A DNA stretch of 64,000 nt from Deltaproteobacteria bacterium (GCA_009929215.1 SAAX01000003.1:1-64000), one strand, 5' to 3'. Positions 16,563-25,986 are shown, counted from the first letter of the stretch. The notes: generated from the letters alone by a model not told the origin. Translations and numbers: made by a program.

Positions 16563-17075
16563 ATGTCTCAACTTTGCCCCTGTGGCAGCGGTCTGAATCT
16601 GGACCAGTGCTGTGGCCCCCATATCGAAGGCGCTTCCTGGCCCCAGACCGCAGAAAGCCTCATGCGTTCGCGCTACACTGCCTATGTGCTTGGCCGCCAC
16701 CAGTGGCTGGTGGAAACCACTCACCCCGACTACAGGGAAGGCGTGGACGCTGGCAAACTGGCGGAACAGACCAAGGATCTCACCTGGCTGCGGCTTGATA
16801 TTGCCGCTACTGAAGACAACGTGCCCGCCGGTAAAAACGGTGAGCTGTTTGATGTTGTAGAATTTTATGCCTACTACGATCTGGAAGGCTCGCCCCGTCA
16901 GATCGGCGAGCGCAGCTTTTTTCAGCGGCAGGACGACAAGATATATTATGTGGACGGCGTGGCCCTCAGACCAGATGCCTACCGCAGACAGGAACCCAAG
17001 GTGGGACGCAATGATCCCTGCCCTTGCGGCAGCGGCAAAAAATACAAAAAATGCTGCGGAGCTGCCAAATCCTGA
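16563..17075 (+). CDS. YchJ-like protein with SEC-C motifs at both ends
   Basis: This 170-residue protein begins with a SEC-C zinc motif ([14 protein letters not shown]) and ends with a second ([17 protein letters not shown]). The middle has the YchJ/UPF0225 core ([26 protein letters not shown]). SEC-C motifs bind zinc and, in SecA, contact SecB and ribosomes. The function of YchJ proteins is unknown. The stop overlaps the start of the next gene (TGATG), so translation of the two is probably coupled. Confidence 0.88.
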   Translation: MSQLCPCGSGLNLDQCCGPHIEGASWPQTAESLMRSRYTAYVLGRHQWLVETTHPDYREGVDAGKLAEQTKDLTWLRLDIAATEDNVPAGKNGELFDVVEFYAYYDLEGSPRQIGERSFFQRQDDKIYYVDGVALRPDAYRRQEPKVGRNDPCPCGSGKKYKKCCGAAKS

Positions 17076-17458
17076 TGCCGGACGCTGAACGTGCAAAAAA
17101 TTCGGGCCGGGGTAAAAACGGCCCCCTGACGGTTATCCGGCAGTTTTGTCTGGAGTGTCAGGGATCGTCTGCCAAGGCTGTGCGCGCTTGCGGTGACGAA
17201 GACTGCCCGCTGTGGGCCTGGCGGCTGGCTGTGCTGGCCGGTGAGTCGTGCCCCGCACCCGCAGAAGAGGCCGCGCGTCAGGCTTTGCGCGCCATACGCA
17301 GGCAATGCATGGGCTGCGCGGGCGACAGGGCAGAGGTGCGCGCTTGCGCGGCTCGCGAGTCATGCGCTTTGTGGCACTGTCGGTTTGGTGTTCGTCCGCA
17401 AACCTACAAGGCTGTGCGGCGGCGTTTTTTTGCTCCCAAGCTCTTACGACTTTTATAA
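17075..17458 (+). CDS. Cys-rich protein with duplicated CxxC/CxLW zinc-finger-like repeat
   Basis: This 127-residue basic protein contains two copies of one motif: CLECQGSSAKAVRACGDEDC followed by PLWAWRL, and CMGCAGDRAEVRACAARESC followed by ALWHCRFG. Each copy has four Cys arranged C-x2-C...C-x4-C, which suggests a small zinc-binding fold. Single copies of a related motif (CxxCxG...VxxC...CPLWPYRxG) occur in phage and bacterial hypothetical proteins. No function is known to me. It starts in the stop codon of the YchJ-like gene. Confidence 0.7.
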   Translation: MPDAERAKNSGRGKNGPLTVIRQFCLECQGSSAKAVRACGDEDCPLWAWRLAVLAGESCPAPAEEAARQALRAIRRQCMGCAGDRAEVRACAARESCALWHCRFGVRPQTYKAVRRRFFAPKLLRLL

Positions 17459-17499
17459 TGTGCCGCCGCATGAGCGGCGCAACCCCACAGGAGGTACCC

Positions 17500-18840
17500 A
17501 TGCCTCATATGCTCGAATGGTCCAGGGCCTATGCGCATCGGCTCACGGCAGATGCTGCGGCCCCACTCAAGGCGCGCGCTCCTGAAATAGCCCAGAGGCT
17601 CAAACGCGAGTTGGCAGCTGGCGAGTTGCCCTTTCTTTCCCTGCCATTCCGATCCAAGCTGGAAGTGGAAATGGCCCCGCTCATCCCGCGTATCAAGGCG
17701 TATCGGCATATGCTGGTGCTTGGCATTGGCGGTTCTGCTCTTGGAGCCCGCGCCATGCAGCAGGCCTTTGCGCCGGGGCAGGATGGCCCCAACCATCGTG
17801 GCCCCTGCCTGTGGATTGCCGACAATGTTTGCGCAGAGCGCTTTGAGGCCTTGCTTGGCAAGTTGGCCCCTGCCGAAACCGTGGTTGTGTGCATCAGTAA
17901 ATCTGGCGGCACCATTGAAACCATTTCGCAGTATTTTCTGGTTCGCGACTGGCTCAAGGCCAGTGTTGGCGAGGGCTGGCAGGATCAGATGATAGTGGTT
18001 ACCGACGAGCGCAAGGGCTACCTGCGCGAAGAGGCCAACCGCTATGGTCTCACAGCTCTTGAAGTGCCGGACTATCTTGGCGGGCGCTATTCAGCCCTTT
18101 CGGCTGTGGGGCTTTTGCCTGCGGCCTTTTTGGGCATTGACTGGCAGGCTCTGCTCGATGGTGCGGCCAGCGTGGCCAAACCACTGGTGCAGACGCCAGA
18201 GCTTGTGGCCGAGCACCCTTCGTTTGCGCTGGCCTGTTGGGCCAAAGCGCTGGAAGACCACGACTACAGTCAGCTGATTTTCTTCAGCTACATTCCCCAG
18301 TGGGCGGCCTACGGCGACTGGTTTGCCCAGCTTTGGGCCGAAAGTCTGGGCAAGGACGGACAGGGCAGTCAGCCCGTGCCAGCCACGGGTGTGACCGATC
18401 AGCACTCCATCAACCAGATGTTTTTGAGCGGCCCGCGCAACAAGGGGTGTATATTTTTGACCAGCCGCGATCAGGCGCAGGGGCCCAATTTTGGCATGGA
18501 TGTGCCCGATGTGTGGGCCTGGCTGCGGGCCAAGCCTTTTGGCAGCCTGCTGGAGGCCGAAGCCCTGGGAACGCGCATGGCCCTGTGCCAGAGCGGCGTG
18601 CCTCTGCTGCATGTTGAAATGCACAACAGCGGCCCCCGCGCTGCTGGTTCACTCATGCTGCTGCTTGAGGCTGCAACGCTGTTTACGGGCTGGCTCATGG
18701 GTATTAATCCTCTTGACCAACCATCTGTTGAGCTTGGTAAACGCCTGGCCAACGCACGGCTTGGCGCGGGCGGTTATGTGCAGGAAGAAGCCGATCTGGC
18801 AGAATACCTTGCCGTACCCCGCGAGGAGCAGTGCTTCTAG
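17500..18840 (+). CDS. pgi: Glucose-6-phosphate isomerase
   Basis: This cytoplasmic enzyme (446 aa) interconverts glucose 6-phosphate and fructose 6-phosphate. The sugar-isomerase motifs LGIGGSALGARAM and SKSGGTIET are present, as are the downstream blocks WAAYGDWFAQLWAESLGK and GMNPLDQPSVE-like INPLDQPSVELGK. The length matches the shorter bacterial PGI class. A longer open frame exists upstream, but the ATG at 17500 is preceded by AGGAGGTACC, so it is the start. It is followed by a ~250-base gap and a two-component operon with no obvious link. Confidence 0.93.
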   Translation: MPHMLEWSRAYAHRLTADAAAPLKARAPEIAQRLKRELAAGELPFLSLPFRSKLEVEMAPLIPRIKAYRHMLVLGIGGSALGARAMQQAFAPGQDGPNHRGPCLWIADNVCAERFEALLGKLAPAETVVVCISKSGGTIETISQYFLVRDWLKASVGEGWQDQMIVVTDERKGYLREEANRYGLTALEVPDYLGGRYSALSAVGLLPAAFLGIDWQALLDGAASVAKPLVQTPELVAEHPSFALACWAKALEDHDYSQLIFFSYIPQWAAYGDWFAQLWAESLGKDGQGSQPVPATGVTDQHSINQMFLSGPRNKGCIFLTSRDQAQGPNFGMDVPDVWAWLRAKPFGSLLEAEALGTRMALCQSGVPLLHVEMHNSGPRAAGSLMLLLEAATLFTGWLMGINPLDQPSVELGKRLANARLGAGGYVQEEADLAEYLAVPREEQCF

Positions 18841-19087
18841 GGGGGGGCGCCCCTGCCGCTTTGGCCGTGGGGTTGACGTACTTCTGCCGTTTATCTGTTG
18901 ATCAGAATTGTGCTTCAGGAAGGTCCGGGCCGCCTGTGAGGCGGCCTTGGGGCTTGCCTGGGTTTTTGTAACCTGTCGCGTGGCGGCGGCTTTGCGGCGG
19001 AGCGTAGCGGCCGTTTATCCTACACTCCGATGGCGAGAGCCAACGTGCTGTGCCACCCATAGCCGCCGCGCGCGCAAAGGCTTTGAA

Positions 19088-20578
19088 ATGTTTGGAAAAA
19101 AACAGCGCAATGCTGCCTGTGTGCGCCAGTGCGAGGATGTTTGCGCGCAAACGGTAGAGGGCGAGAGCGCTCTGCCCAGTTATGCCCGCACGCTTTCGTG
19201 GCTCTCGCTGGTGGTTATATTGCTAACCAGCCTTGGGCTTTCTTTTTTTATTTCCAATTCTGCCCGCGAAACCCTGCTCACCCGGCAAGAAAATTTTGCC
19301 CAGCAGTTGGTGGAAAACCTCAATAGTCAGATTTTTCGCCGATTCGCCCTGCCTACGCTCTTGGGCTACGGACGCATTGCCCTGCGCCAGCCCGAGCAGT
19401 ACGAACGGCTTGATCAGGTTGTGAAGTCTGTAATCCACGGTTTGCCCGTGGAAAGGCTGCGTATTTACGATTTTTCGCGTCTGGTGGCCTATTCTACCAA
19501 GAGGGAAGACCTGGGCCGTGCGGGGCTTTCACCGCCGTATATTGACGATATTTTGCAAGGCGGCGCGCCCCGGTCAGAGATCATTTCGTCCATGCCCGGG
19601 TGGCAGGCTCCTTTTCGCGTGCCTTTGCAGGAGGGGTCGTTTGTGTTGCGCGTGCTTTATCCCTTGCGCGGCGAGGCGTTGCGCCCGGGTGAGGACGCCC
19701 CGATCATGGGCGCGCTGGAGCTGACACAGGACATTACCGGCGACTACGAGCAGGTGCTGACCTTTCAAGGCATTATTGTTGTCATGTGTCTTCTTTCCTC
19801 GGTGGTAATGTTTGGCCTGTTGCTTATGCTTATCCACAGGTCTGAGCGTGTGCTGGCCGCCCGCATGTACAAAAACCGCATTCTCGAAAACCAGCTGCAC
19901 AGCAACGAGCGGCTGGTGAGCATGGGCCGGGTGGTGGCCAGTATTGCCCATGAAATTCGCAATCCTTTGGGCATTATACGATCGAGCGCAGAGCTCTTGC
20001 AGCGCCGCACCGACAAGGCCGATGCCAGCACACGCCGCATTCTTGGTGCTATTTATGACGAGGCTGTTCGGCTTTCGCAAACTGTAACCGATTTTTTGGA
20101 TTACGCCCGCCCTCGCCAGCCCAAGCAGGATGTGGTAGACCTTAATCTGGTACTTGATCAGGTACTGGCCTTTTTGGAAGGCGAGATGGGCCGATGCGGT
20201 GTGACGCTTGAGCGGCAGTGTGAAGACGCACTGTTTACTGCTGGTGACAAGGATTTGCTGTATCGGGCGTTTTACAATATTCTTGTGAACGGTCAGCAGG
20301 CCATGGAAGGGCCGGGCGTTGTGCGCATTTCTGGCCGCAACGACGAGAATGGCCGAGTATGCATTGAATTTCTTGATTCCGGCCCCGGCTTTGATCCTAC
20401 CACACTGCCCAACCTGCTGGATCCCTTCTTTACCACCAAGGACGGCGGCACAGGGCTTGGTTTGCCCATTGTGCAGTCTATTATCTCAAGCCACGGCGGC
20501 ACTATTCAGCTTGAAAACGGCCCCAATGGCGGGGCGTTGGTGCGGGTTCTGTTACCCAAAGCCCCCTCTGGCGTATAG
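19088..20578 (+). CDS. Membrane sensor histidine kinase (NtrB/ZraS-like)
   Basis: This kinase has 496 residues from the ATG at 19088. Two membrane segments (about 37-60 and 248-272) flank a ~190-residue periplasmic sensor. Then come the HisKA H-box ASIAHEIRNPLG (His288), the N-box YNILVNGQQAM, the G1 box FLDSGPGFDP and the F/G2 region DPFFTTKDGGTGLGLPI. The ribosome binding site is weak (AAAGG), and in-frame codons run back to 18908, so the start is less certain than the function. It is 9 bases upstream of a sigma-54 response regulator, its obvious partner. The signal is unknown. Confidence 0.88.
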   Translation: MFGKKQRNAACVRQCEDVCAQTVEGESALPSYARTLSWLSLVVILLTSLGLSFFISNSARETLLTRQENFAQQLVENLNSQIFRRFALPTLLGYGRIALRQPEQYERLDQVVKSVIHGLPVERLRIYDFSRLVAYSTKREDLGRAGLSPPYIDDILQGGAPRSEIISSMPGWQAPFRVPLQEGSFVLRVLYPLRGEALRPGEDAPIMGALELTQDITGDYEQVLTFQGIIVVMCLLSSVVMFGLLLMLIHRSERVLAARMYKNRILENQLHSNERLVSMGRVVASIAHEIRNPLGIIRSSAELLQRRTDKADASTRRILGAIYDEAVRLSQTVTDFLDYARPRQPKQDVVDLNLVLDQVLAFLEGEMGRCGVTLERQCEDALFTAGDKDLLYRAFYNILVNGQQAMEGPGVVRISGRNDENGRVCIEFLDSGPGFDPTTLPNLLDPFFTTKDGGTGLGLPIVQSIISSHGGTIQLENGPNGGALVRVLLPKAPSGV

Positions 20579-20587
20579 GAATACATA

Positions 20588-21967
20588 ATGAGTGAAAAAG
20601 CGCATCTTCTGATTATCGACGACGAAAAAAACTATCTGCTGGTATTGCAAACCCTGCTTGAAGACGAGGGCTACGCTGTTACGGCCATCAGCGATCCTGA
20701 AACCGCGCTGGCATTTCTGGACGAAAGTGAAGTGGACGTGGTTGTGACCGACATGAAAATGCCCAAGGTCACGGGGCGCGAGGTTCTTGAGCGGGTCAAA
20801 AAAAACTGGCCGTATATTCCCGTGCTTATCATGACTGCCTTTGGCTCCATCGAAAGCGCCGTGGAAGTCATGAAATACGGGGCCTTTGACTACATCACAA
20901 AGCCTTTTTCCAACGACGAGCTGTTGCTCTCCATCCACAATGCCGTTGAGCTTTCACGCGCCCACAGGCAGTATCGCTTGCTACAAGAGGTTATGGAAGA
21001 CCGCTACGGCGTGCACAAGATTGTGGGCCGCAGCAAGGCTATACGCGATGTGCTGGTGATGGTTGAGCGCGCCGCCCCCAGCCGCTCTACGGTGCTGATT
21101 ACCGGTGAATCTGGTACGGGCAAGGAGCTGGTAGCCCGGGCCATCCACTACACAAGCCCGCGTAAAGACAAGCCCTTTGTGTCTGTCAACTGTATGGCCT
21201 TGAATCCCGGCGTGCTTGAGAGCGAGCTTTTTGGTCACGAAAAGGGTTCGTTTACCGGCGCTGTGGCCATGCGTCGCGGCCGGTTTGAGCAGGCCGATGG
21301 CGGTACGCTGTTTTTGGATGAAATTGCCGAGCTCACGCCCGATTTGCAGGTCAAACTGCTACGCGTGTTGCAGGAGAGGCGTTTTGAACGGGTAGGGGGC
21401 GGCGAGGAAATTGAGGTGGATATTCGCGTTGTGGCGGCCACCAACAAAGACCTTACCTCTCTGGTGGAGAAGGGAGCCTTTCGCGACGATCTGTACTACC
21501 GCCTTAATGTGGTGCAAATTCCTCTGCCACCCCTGCGTGAGCGGCGCGAGGATATTCCCCCGTTGGTTGCCCATTTTGTGGAAAAGGTATGCGCAGACAA
21601 CGCCATGCCGTCCAAAACATTCAGCACCGAGGCCCTCAACTACCTTACGGGGTACGAATGGCCGGGCAATATTCGCCAGCTTGAAAACGTGGTGGAAAGC
21701 TGCCTTGTGCTTGTACCTGGGGCAATCATTGATGTGGATAATCTGCCAGCCGAAATTCGCGACGAAGAATCGCAGTTTAAAAGCGCAGTAGACCTTTTGC
21801 CCGTGCAGCTTGATCTGGCCGACACGCTAGAAAAAATTGAGGCCGCGCTTATACGTCGCGCCCTTGTGCGGGCAGAGCTTGTGCAGGTTAAAGCAGCAGA
21901 ATATTTGGGGATTTCAAAGAGCTTGTTGCAGTACAAGCTTAAAAAATACGGCATAACGGGGCATTGA
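20588..21967 (+). CDS. NtrC-family sigma-54 response regulator
   Basis: This complete three-domain activator has 459 residues. The receiver has acidic residues Asp11/Asp12, phospho-acceptor Asp55 (VVVTDMKMP) and the conserved Lys in YITKPF. The AAA+ domain has Walker A GESGTGKE (173-180) and an intact sigma-54 contact motif GSFTGA (220-225). The C-terminal Fis-type helix-turn-helix is [20 protein letters not shown]. Phosphorylation by the upstream kinase should drive sigma-54 transcription at unidentified targets. A strong terminator follows. Confidence 0.93.
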   Translation: MSEKAHLLIIDDEKNYLLVLQTLLEDEGYAVTAISDPETALAFLDESEVDVVVTDMKMPKVTGREVLERVKKNWPYIPVLIMTAFGSIESAVEVMKYGAFDYITKPFSNDELLLSIHNAVELSRAHRQYRLLQEVMEDRYGVHKIVGRSKAIRDVLVMVERAAPSRSTVLITGESGTGKELVARAIHYTSPRKDKPFVSVNCMALNPGVLESELFGHEKGSFTGAVAMRRGRFEQADGGTLFLDEIAELTPDLQVKLLRVLQERRFERVGGGEEIEVDIRVVAATNKDLTSLVEKGAFRDDLYYRLNVVQIPLPPLRERREDIPPLVAHFVEKVCADNAMPSKTFSTEALNYLTGYEWPGNIRQLENVVESCLVLVPGAIIDVDNLPAEIRDEESQFKSAVDLLPVQLDLADTLEKIEAALIRRALVRAELVQVKAAEYLGISKSLLQYKLKKYGITGH

Positions 21968-21985
21968 TCCCCCGCAAAAAATTGC

Positions 21986-22025
21986 AAAAGACGCCCTGGC
22001 TTTGGTCATGGGCGTCTTTTTTTGT
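21986..22025 (+). terminator. Terminator of the two-component operon
   Basis: An 11-bp stem (AAAAGACGCCC with GGGCGTCTTTT) has a 13-base loop and is followed by more T residues. Confidence 0.9.
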
Positions 22026-22605
22026 AATAATTTTTGGTCCACCCAAAGAAAAAATATATTGTAATACCAGATTACTGGGTAATTGGTGAGTGGCATAAGC
22101 ACGGCAATCAAGTTGCAAATTCGCGCCAATGGTATTTACAGAAAGTGTATTTTCTTATAGGTTGAACGAACAGTCAGTTGTCTGAACGGTGGACGGTTGC
22201 ACTGGCGGAAGCAGCAGATTGCCCACAACTGTTTTGCGTGGTATCACTTCTTAAAATGTTAAGGTATCGACAGAACGAGTGATCAAACAGGCTGCAGTAT
22301 CGGCAGGTTGTCCCAGCCAGGGAAGGGTGAATTACTGTGCTGCCCTTACAGATCGCACAACTGTGCGGAAGCAATACAAGGCAATGCCAGCCAGTTGGGG
22401 TATACCGCATCCAATGGCCAGTAGCTTTGCTTGCACTTTGATTGAGCAGCTTGTGTTGTGGCAGGGCAACATAGCTAGGCAGAACCTGGCAGAATATGGG
22501 CACACCTGCACAAGCGCAAAAAAAGGGGCCGCGCTCACTGCACGGCCCGGGAAGACAGAGGCTTTTGGCTCAACCCAAGGGCTTGCCTAAGCCGGATTAA
22601 CAGGC
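22026..22605 (+). other. Intergenic region, no gene recognised
   Basis: About 580 bases lie between two terminators that face each other (two-component operon and malic enzyme). Overlapping open frames on both strands have no ribosome binding site or family resemblance. I found no tRNA-like or riboswitch-like structure by eye. It may be gene debris. Confidence 0.5.
22518..22549 (-). terminator. Terminator of the malic enzyme gene
   Basis: On the minus strand a GGGCCG/CGGCCC stem with an 11-base spacer is followed by seven T residues, about 60 bases after the malic enzyme stop codon. Confidence 0.8.
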
Positions 22606-23862
22606 TTAGCCTTTGCGGTTGGCAAGGCGCTTTCTGAGGTTTTCTGCAACCTGGTTGGGGTCCATGTGCACGCGGGCAATGCCGCTTTCCATGGCCGCCT
22701 TGGCCGTAGCTGCTGCAACCAGCGGGGCCACATCGGGGTTCAGGGTAGAGGGAATGATCATGCTGGGGCTGAGTTCTTCGGGCTTGACGAGGTCAGCCAG
22801 AGCCTTGGCAGCGGCAATCTTCATGGCATCGTTGATGTCGGTTGCGCGCACGTCGATGGCCCCACGGAAGATACCGGGGAAGGCCAGCACGTTGTTGATC
22901 TGGTTGGGGCAGTCAGAGCGGCCAGTGGCAACCACCTTGGCACCGCCGTCAAAGGCGCGTTGCAGGGGCCAGATTTCGGGAATGGGATTGGCCTGGGCAA
23001 AGACAATGGGGTCTTTGGCCATGCTGCGAATCATGTCTTCGTTAAGGGAGTTGGGCGCGGAAACGCCGATGAAAACATCAGCGCCCTTGATGGCCTCGGC
23101 CAGACCGCCCTTGACCTTGTTGGGATTGGTATGCTTGGCGATTTCGTCCTTGTAGGGATTCATGCCTTCGGGGCGGCCTTCCCATATGGCCCCCTTGGAA
23201 TCGCACATGATGACGTTTTTGAGGCCCACAGCCATGAGCAGCTTGATGATGGCAATACCAGCAGCGCCCGCGCCGCTGGTAACAACTGTGATTTCATCCA
23301 GTTTTTTGCCAACAATTTTCAGCGCGTTCATGAGTCCAGCCAGGGTAACAACGGCGGTTCCGTGCTGGTCATCGTGAAAAATGGGGCCCTTGAAGATGCC
23401 GTTCTTTTTCAGGGTGTCTTCAATAACAAAGCATTCTGGAGCCTTGATGTCTTCAAGGTTCACGCCGCCAAAGGTCGGAGCCATGAGTTCCACAAGCTCA
23501 ACGATCTTGCCGGTGTCCTTGGTGTCCACGCAGATGGGAAAGGCATCCACATCACCAAAGGTTTTGAAAAGCAGTGATTTGCCTTCCATAACAGGCATAC
23601 CGGCGGCAGCGCCGATGCTGCCAAGGCCCAGCACGGCAGTGCCGTTGGATACAACGCAGACAAAGTTGGAGTGATTGGTATAGACATCAAGCATTGCGGG
23701 ATCTTTATGGATTTCCATGCAAGGTTCGGCAACGCCGGGAGAATACGCCAGGGTGAGGTCGTCGTTATCGCGCACAGGGGCTTTGACCCGAACCTCAATT
23801 TTGCCCTGATATTCCTTGTGCATTGCAAGGGCTTCTTCCCGCAGGTTCTTGATCCGTGACAT
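22606..23862 (-). CDS. Malic enzyme (malate dehydrogenase, oxaloacetate-decarboxylating)
   Basis: This 418-residue short-form malic enzyme has the N-terminal signature LTLAYSPGVAEPCMEI, the block GTAVLGLGSIG, the metal/substrate region FHDDQHGTAVV, and a dinucleotide-binding loop SGAGAAGIA. It converts malate to pyruvate and CO2 with NAD or NADP; the cofactor cannot be told by eye. It lacks the phosphotransacetylase domain of long MaeB forms. The start at 23862 has AAGGAGCAAGTG upstream, so the 17 extra N-terminal codons of the open frame are discarded. A FadR-type regulator is encoded divergently. Confidence 0.93.
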   Translation of the reverse strand: MSRIKNLREEALAMHKEYQGKIEVRVKAPVRDNDDLTLAYSPGVAEPCMEIHKDPAMLDVYTNHSNFVCVVSNGTAVLGLGSIGAAAGMPVMEGKSLLFKTFGDVDAFPICVDTKDTGKIVELVELMAPTFGGVNLEDIKAPECFVIEDTLKKNGIFKGPIFHDDQHGTAVVTLAGLMNALKIVGKKLDEITVVTSGAGAAGIAIIKLLMAVGLKNVIMCDSKGAIWEGRPEGMNPYKDEIAKHTNPNKVKGGLAEAIKGADVFIGVSAPNSLNEDMIRSMAKDPIVFAQANPIPEIWPLQRAFDGGAKVVATGRSDCPNQINNVLAFPGIFRGAIDVRATDINDAMKIAAAKALADLVKPEELSPSMIIPSTLNPDVAPLVAAATAKAAMESGIARVHMDPNQVAENLRKRLANRKG

Positions 23863-24177
23863 CACTTGCTCCTTGGTCTGTTTGTCTCTGCCTTGGCAGT
23901 AAAAATTGCGCATAGATGTGGCGCTGGGCAGCCTCAGTAAGTAGACGCTAGCGTATGAATCTGTGCATCTGGAACGGGTGACCGCGATTTCTCCCCAAAT
24001 GCTGAAAGCTTTACGCTTGCGGCCTTTTAATGGGTATATCGAAATTTGCGGGGTAAGGAAATATCTTATGAAAGTTATGTAAACGTTTTTGTGGTATTAT
24101 TGCCTTTTAACTGCATAAAGCTTTTTTTCAAAATGATGCGGAATGACCGCAGAGCCTAAGGAGAAGCGAGTTTCGCC
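23863..24177 (+). other. Divergent intergenic region between malic enzyme and FadR-type regulator
   Basis: The 315 bases contain no gene. The half facing the regulator is AT-rich and has a -10-like TATTAT near 24100. This overlaps TGGTATTATTGCC, an imperfect version of the TGGT-N-ACCA type operator used by FadR/LldR regulators. I could not find a convincing -35. Confidence 0.4.
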
Positions 24178-24972
24178 ATGAATACCGAAAATACCAAAAA
24201 TACGGATGCCGAGGTACAGGCTGCGAGAAAGCGCAGCATTCAGCGCCCGCGCGTGCATACAGAGGTGCTCAGCTGTCTGCTCGATGATATTCAGAGCGGC
24301 GTTTATCAGGTGGGGCAAAAACTGCCCTCTGAGCGTGAGCTGATGGACGAATTTGGCGTGGGCCGCCCTGCGGTGCGCGAGGCCCTCTCCGGGCTGGCGC
24401 GTATGGGCCTGATTGAAGTATCGCCAGGAATGCGTGCCCGTGTTTGCAGGCTGACCCTCAAACCCCTGCTGCGTGAAATGCGCGCAACGCTGGAAATATA
24501 TTCCAGCTCGGCAGATGGCTGGCGGCAACTGCACGACCTGCGTCTGTTTTTTGAAACCGCCGTTGTGCGCCGTATGGCCCTGGAGGTCACCGACGATCAG
24601 TTGGCCCACATTGACGAACTGCTGCAAAACCAGCGCCGTCTGTTGGATGCCTCTGAAATCCGCGCTTTTGCCGAGGCAGACATTGATTTTCACCGTTACC
24701 TGGTGGAGTGCATGGACAACAATTTTCTTGGGCTGCTGGCCGAGGGCTTTGCAGGCTGGCTGATTACGCCCCTGTATGCCTCGTTGCAGGTGCGCAAGCA
24801 GAGCGAACGCTCGTACCGTGCCCACGTTGGCGTGTACGAAGCCCTGAAAAAGCGCGATCCCGATCTGGCTGAAAAGGCCATGCGCGCACATCTGGATGAA
24901 ATGCGCAGCATTTATCAGGTGGATGTGATGGTGGATGAAAAGGCAGATCAGGGCGAAGCGCAGCAGAGTTAG
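24178..24972 (+). CDS. FadR/LldR-type GntR family transcriptional regulator
   Basis: This 264-residue regulator has an N-terminal winged helix (VGQKLPSERELMDEFGVGRP followed by AVREALSGLARMGLIEV). A helical FCD-type C-terminal domain has metal-site residues such as DIDFHRYLVE and HLDEMRSIY. The FCD subclass usually binds organic acids such as lactate, pyruvate or glucarate. It is divergent from malic enzyme, so control of that gene or of itself is a reasonable guess. AAGGAGAAGCG precedes the start codon. A hairpin terminator follows the gene. Confidence 0.85.
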   Translation: MNTENTKNTDAEVQAARKRSIQRPRVHTEVLSCLLDDIQSGVYQVGQKLPSERELMDEFGVGRPAVREALSGLARMGLIEVSPGMRARVCRLTLKPLLREMRATLEIYSSSADGWRQLHDLRLFFETAVVRRMALEVTDDQLAHIDELLQNQRRLLDASEIRAFAEADIDFHRYLVECMDNNFLGLLAEGFAGWLITPLYASLQVRKQSERSYRAHVGVYEALKKRDPDLAEKAMRAHLDEMRSIYQVDVMVDEKADQGEAQQS

Positions 24973-25003
24973 CAGATCGGCTGATCTGTAGGACTGAGAA
25001 CGC

Positions 25004-25037
25004 AAAAAACCGCAACGGTGAACCGTTGCGGTTTTTT
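25004..25037. terminator. Bidirectional terminator between the GntR gene and the SRP RNA
   Basis: The perfect stem AAAAAACCGCAACGG with CCGTTGCGGTTTTTT has A/T tracts on both sides. It can terminate the regulator gene (+) and the SRP RNA (-). Confidence 0.92.
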
Positions 25038-25040
25038 GTG

Positions 25041-25118
25041 GGCCGGACACCCGGCAACGTCTGTTGCCGCTGCTTCCTTTCGGACCTGACGGGGTTGGCA
25101 GTGCTGCCGCCGTCCGGC
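25041..25118 (-). ncRNA. ffs: Signal recognition particle RNA, small bacterial (4.5S) type
   Basis: The minus strand contains the conserved SRP domain IV core GTCAGGTCCGAAAGGAAGCA (the SRP54/Ffh-binding loop GTCAGGTCC...GGAAGCAGC). It is flanked by arms that pair end to end (GCCGGACGGC with GTGTCCGGC). Total length is ~78-80 bases, close to small bacterial SRP RNAs. It is followed on that strand by a strong terminator. The RNA forms the core of the particle that targets membrane proteins to the translocon. The exact 5' and 3' ends are estimates. Confidence 0.93.
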
Positions 25119-25173
25119 TTGGCAAAAGACTTACCCGCAAAGGGGGTAAACTGTCAATGGTCGCGCTGGCATT

Positions 25174-25986
25174 TCAGTGGCGGGGTTGTGGAGCCAGCAG
25201 GGCAGAGGCGTTGCTCATGATCACTTCCATCTCGCTATCGCTCAGCCCGCCAAGGCTTTGCAACCGTTGCCGCTCCTCAACCGGGTCGTAGAGGGGCCAG
25301 TCTGTACCAAAAAGTATACGCTCTCGCGGAAATGTGCTCAAAAGCTTGTGGGCCAGCTCTGGGCTGGCAAAGGGCGTGGTGCTTGAAGTATCGAACCACA
25401 GGTTCTCAAACTCGTTGCCAGCAAAAACTTCAAGCGCGTGGTTCCACATACGGTAGCCGCCAAAATGTGCCGCAATGACCCTGATATCGGGGAACTGGCG
25501 CAGTATGCTGGCCAGTTTGTAGGGGCACGAGGGGTTTTTGTCGGGCGTGGTCTTGTCGCCAATGTGGATTTCAAAAACAAAGTCTTTTTGCGCTGCTTCA
25601 AATATGGGCAAAAGACGGGGGTCATCAAGCCAGAAACTTTGAAAATCTGGGTGCAGCTTGATGCCCCGAATGCCCGCAGCCTTGAGACGCGCCAGTTCCT
25701 TTTCCCAGTTTTCGTAGGCCGGGTGCACCGTACCAAAGGCAATAACCTGCTCGGGGTGCTCCCTTTGCAGGCTGATTGCATAGTTGTTGGCCGGTATAAC
25801 CTGAGCTGGGGCCGTGGCCGCGCACAGAACCACGCATTTTTCCAGTCCGGCTTGCTGTTCACGCTCAAGCAGATTGGCAATGGTGCCGTCGCCCGAGCAG
25901 GTAATGCTATAAAAATTATTCAGGTGATCCACTGCCTTGTGCGCGATTTTGGGGTGAAAGGCGTGGGTGTGTATGTCTATGTACAT
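25174..25986 (-). CDS. Amidohydrolase family protein (TIM-barrel metal-dependent hydrolase)
   Basis: This 270-residue protein starts with the metal-binding motif HTHAFHP. Further conserved points are GIKLHPDFQ, FEIHIGD, AAHFGGY and FGTDWPLYDP with the catalytic-type Asp. The set fits Amidohydro_2 enzymes, which hydrolyse or decarboxylate varied substrates. The specific reaction is not predictable. It starts 9 bases after the 2-hydroxyacid dehydrogenase gene, so the two are probably one transcript. Confidence 0.82.
   Translation of the reverse strand: MYIDIHTHAFHPKIAHKAVDHLNNFYSITCSGDGTIANLLEREQQAGLEKCVVLCAATAPAQVIPANNYAISLQREHPEQVIAFGTVHPAYENWEKELARLKAAGIRGIKLHPDFQSFWLDDPRLLPIFEAAQKDFVFEIHIGDKTTPDKNPSCPYKLASILRQFPDIRVIAAHFGGYRMWNHALEVFAGNEFENLWFDTSSTTPFASPELAHKLLSTFPRERILFGTDWPLYDPVEERQRLQSLGGLSDSEMEVIMSNASALLAPQPRH

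Noticed and set aside
18901-19087. RNase P RNA-like string (AGGAAGGTCCGGGC) and hairpin before the histidine kinase
   Set aside because: Only the short string resembles the RNase P core. The remaining conserved elements and the required ~350-base length are absent before the kinase gene begins.
22174-22590. Overlapping frames of 103 and 109 codons on opposite strands
   Set aside because: They have no ribosome binding site, no recognisable domain, and mirror one another, which is typical of non-coding DNA without stops.
24097-25140. 347-codon minus-strand frame over the GntR gene and SRP RNA
   Set aside because: It overlaps a well-supported regulator and the SRP RNA, with no family resemblance.
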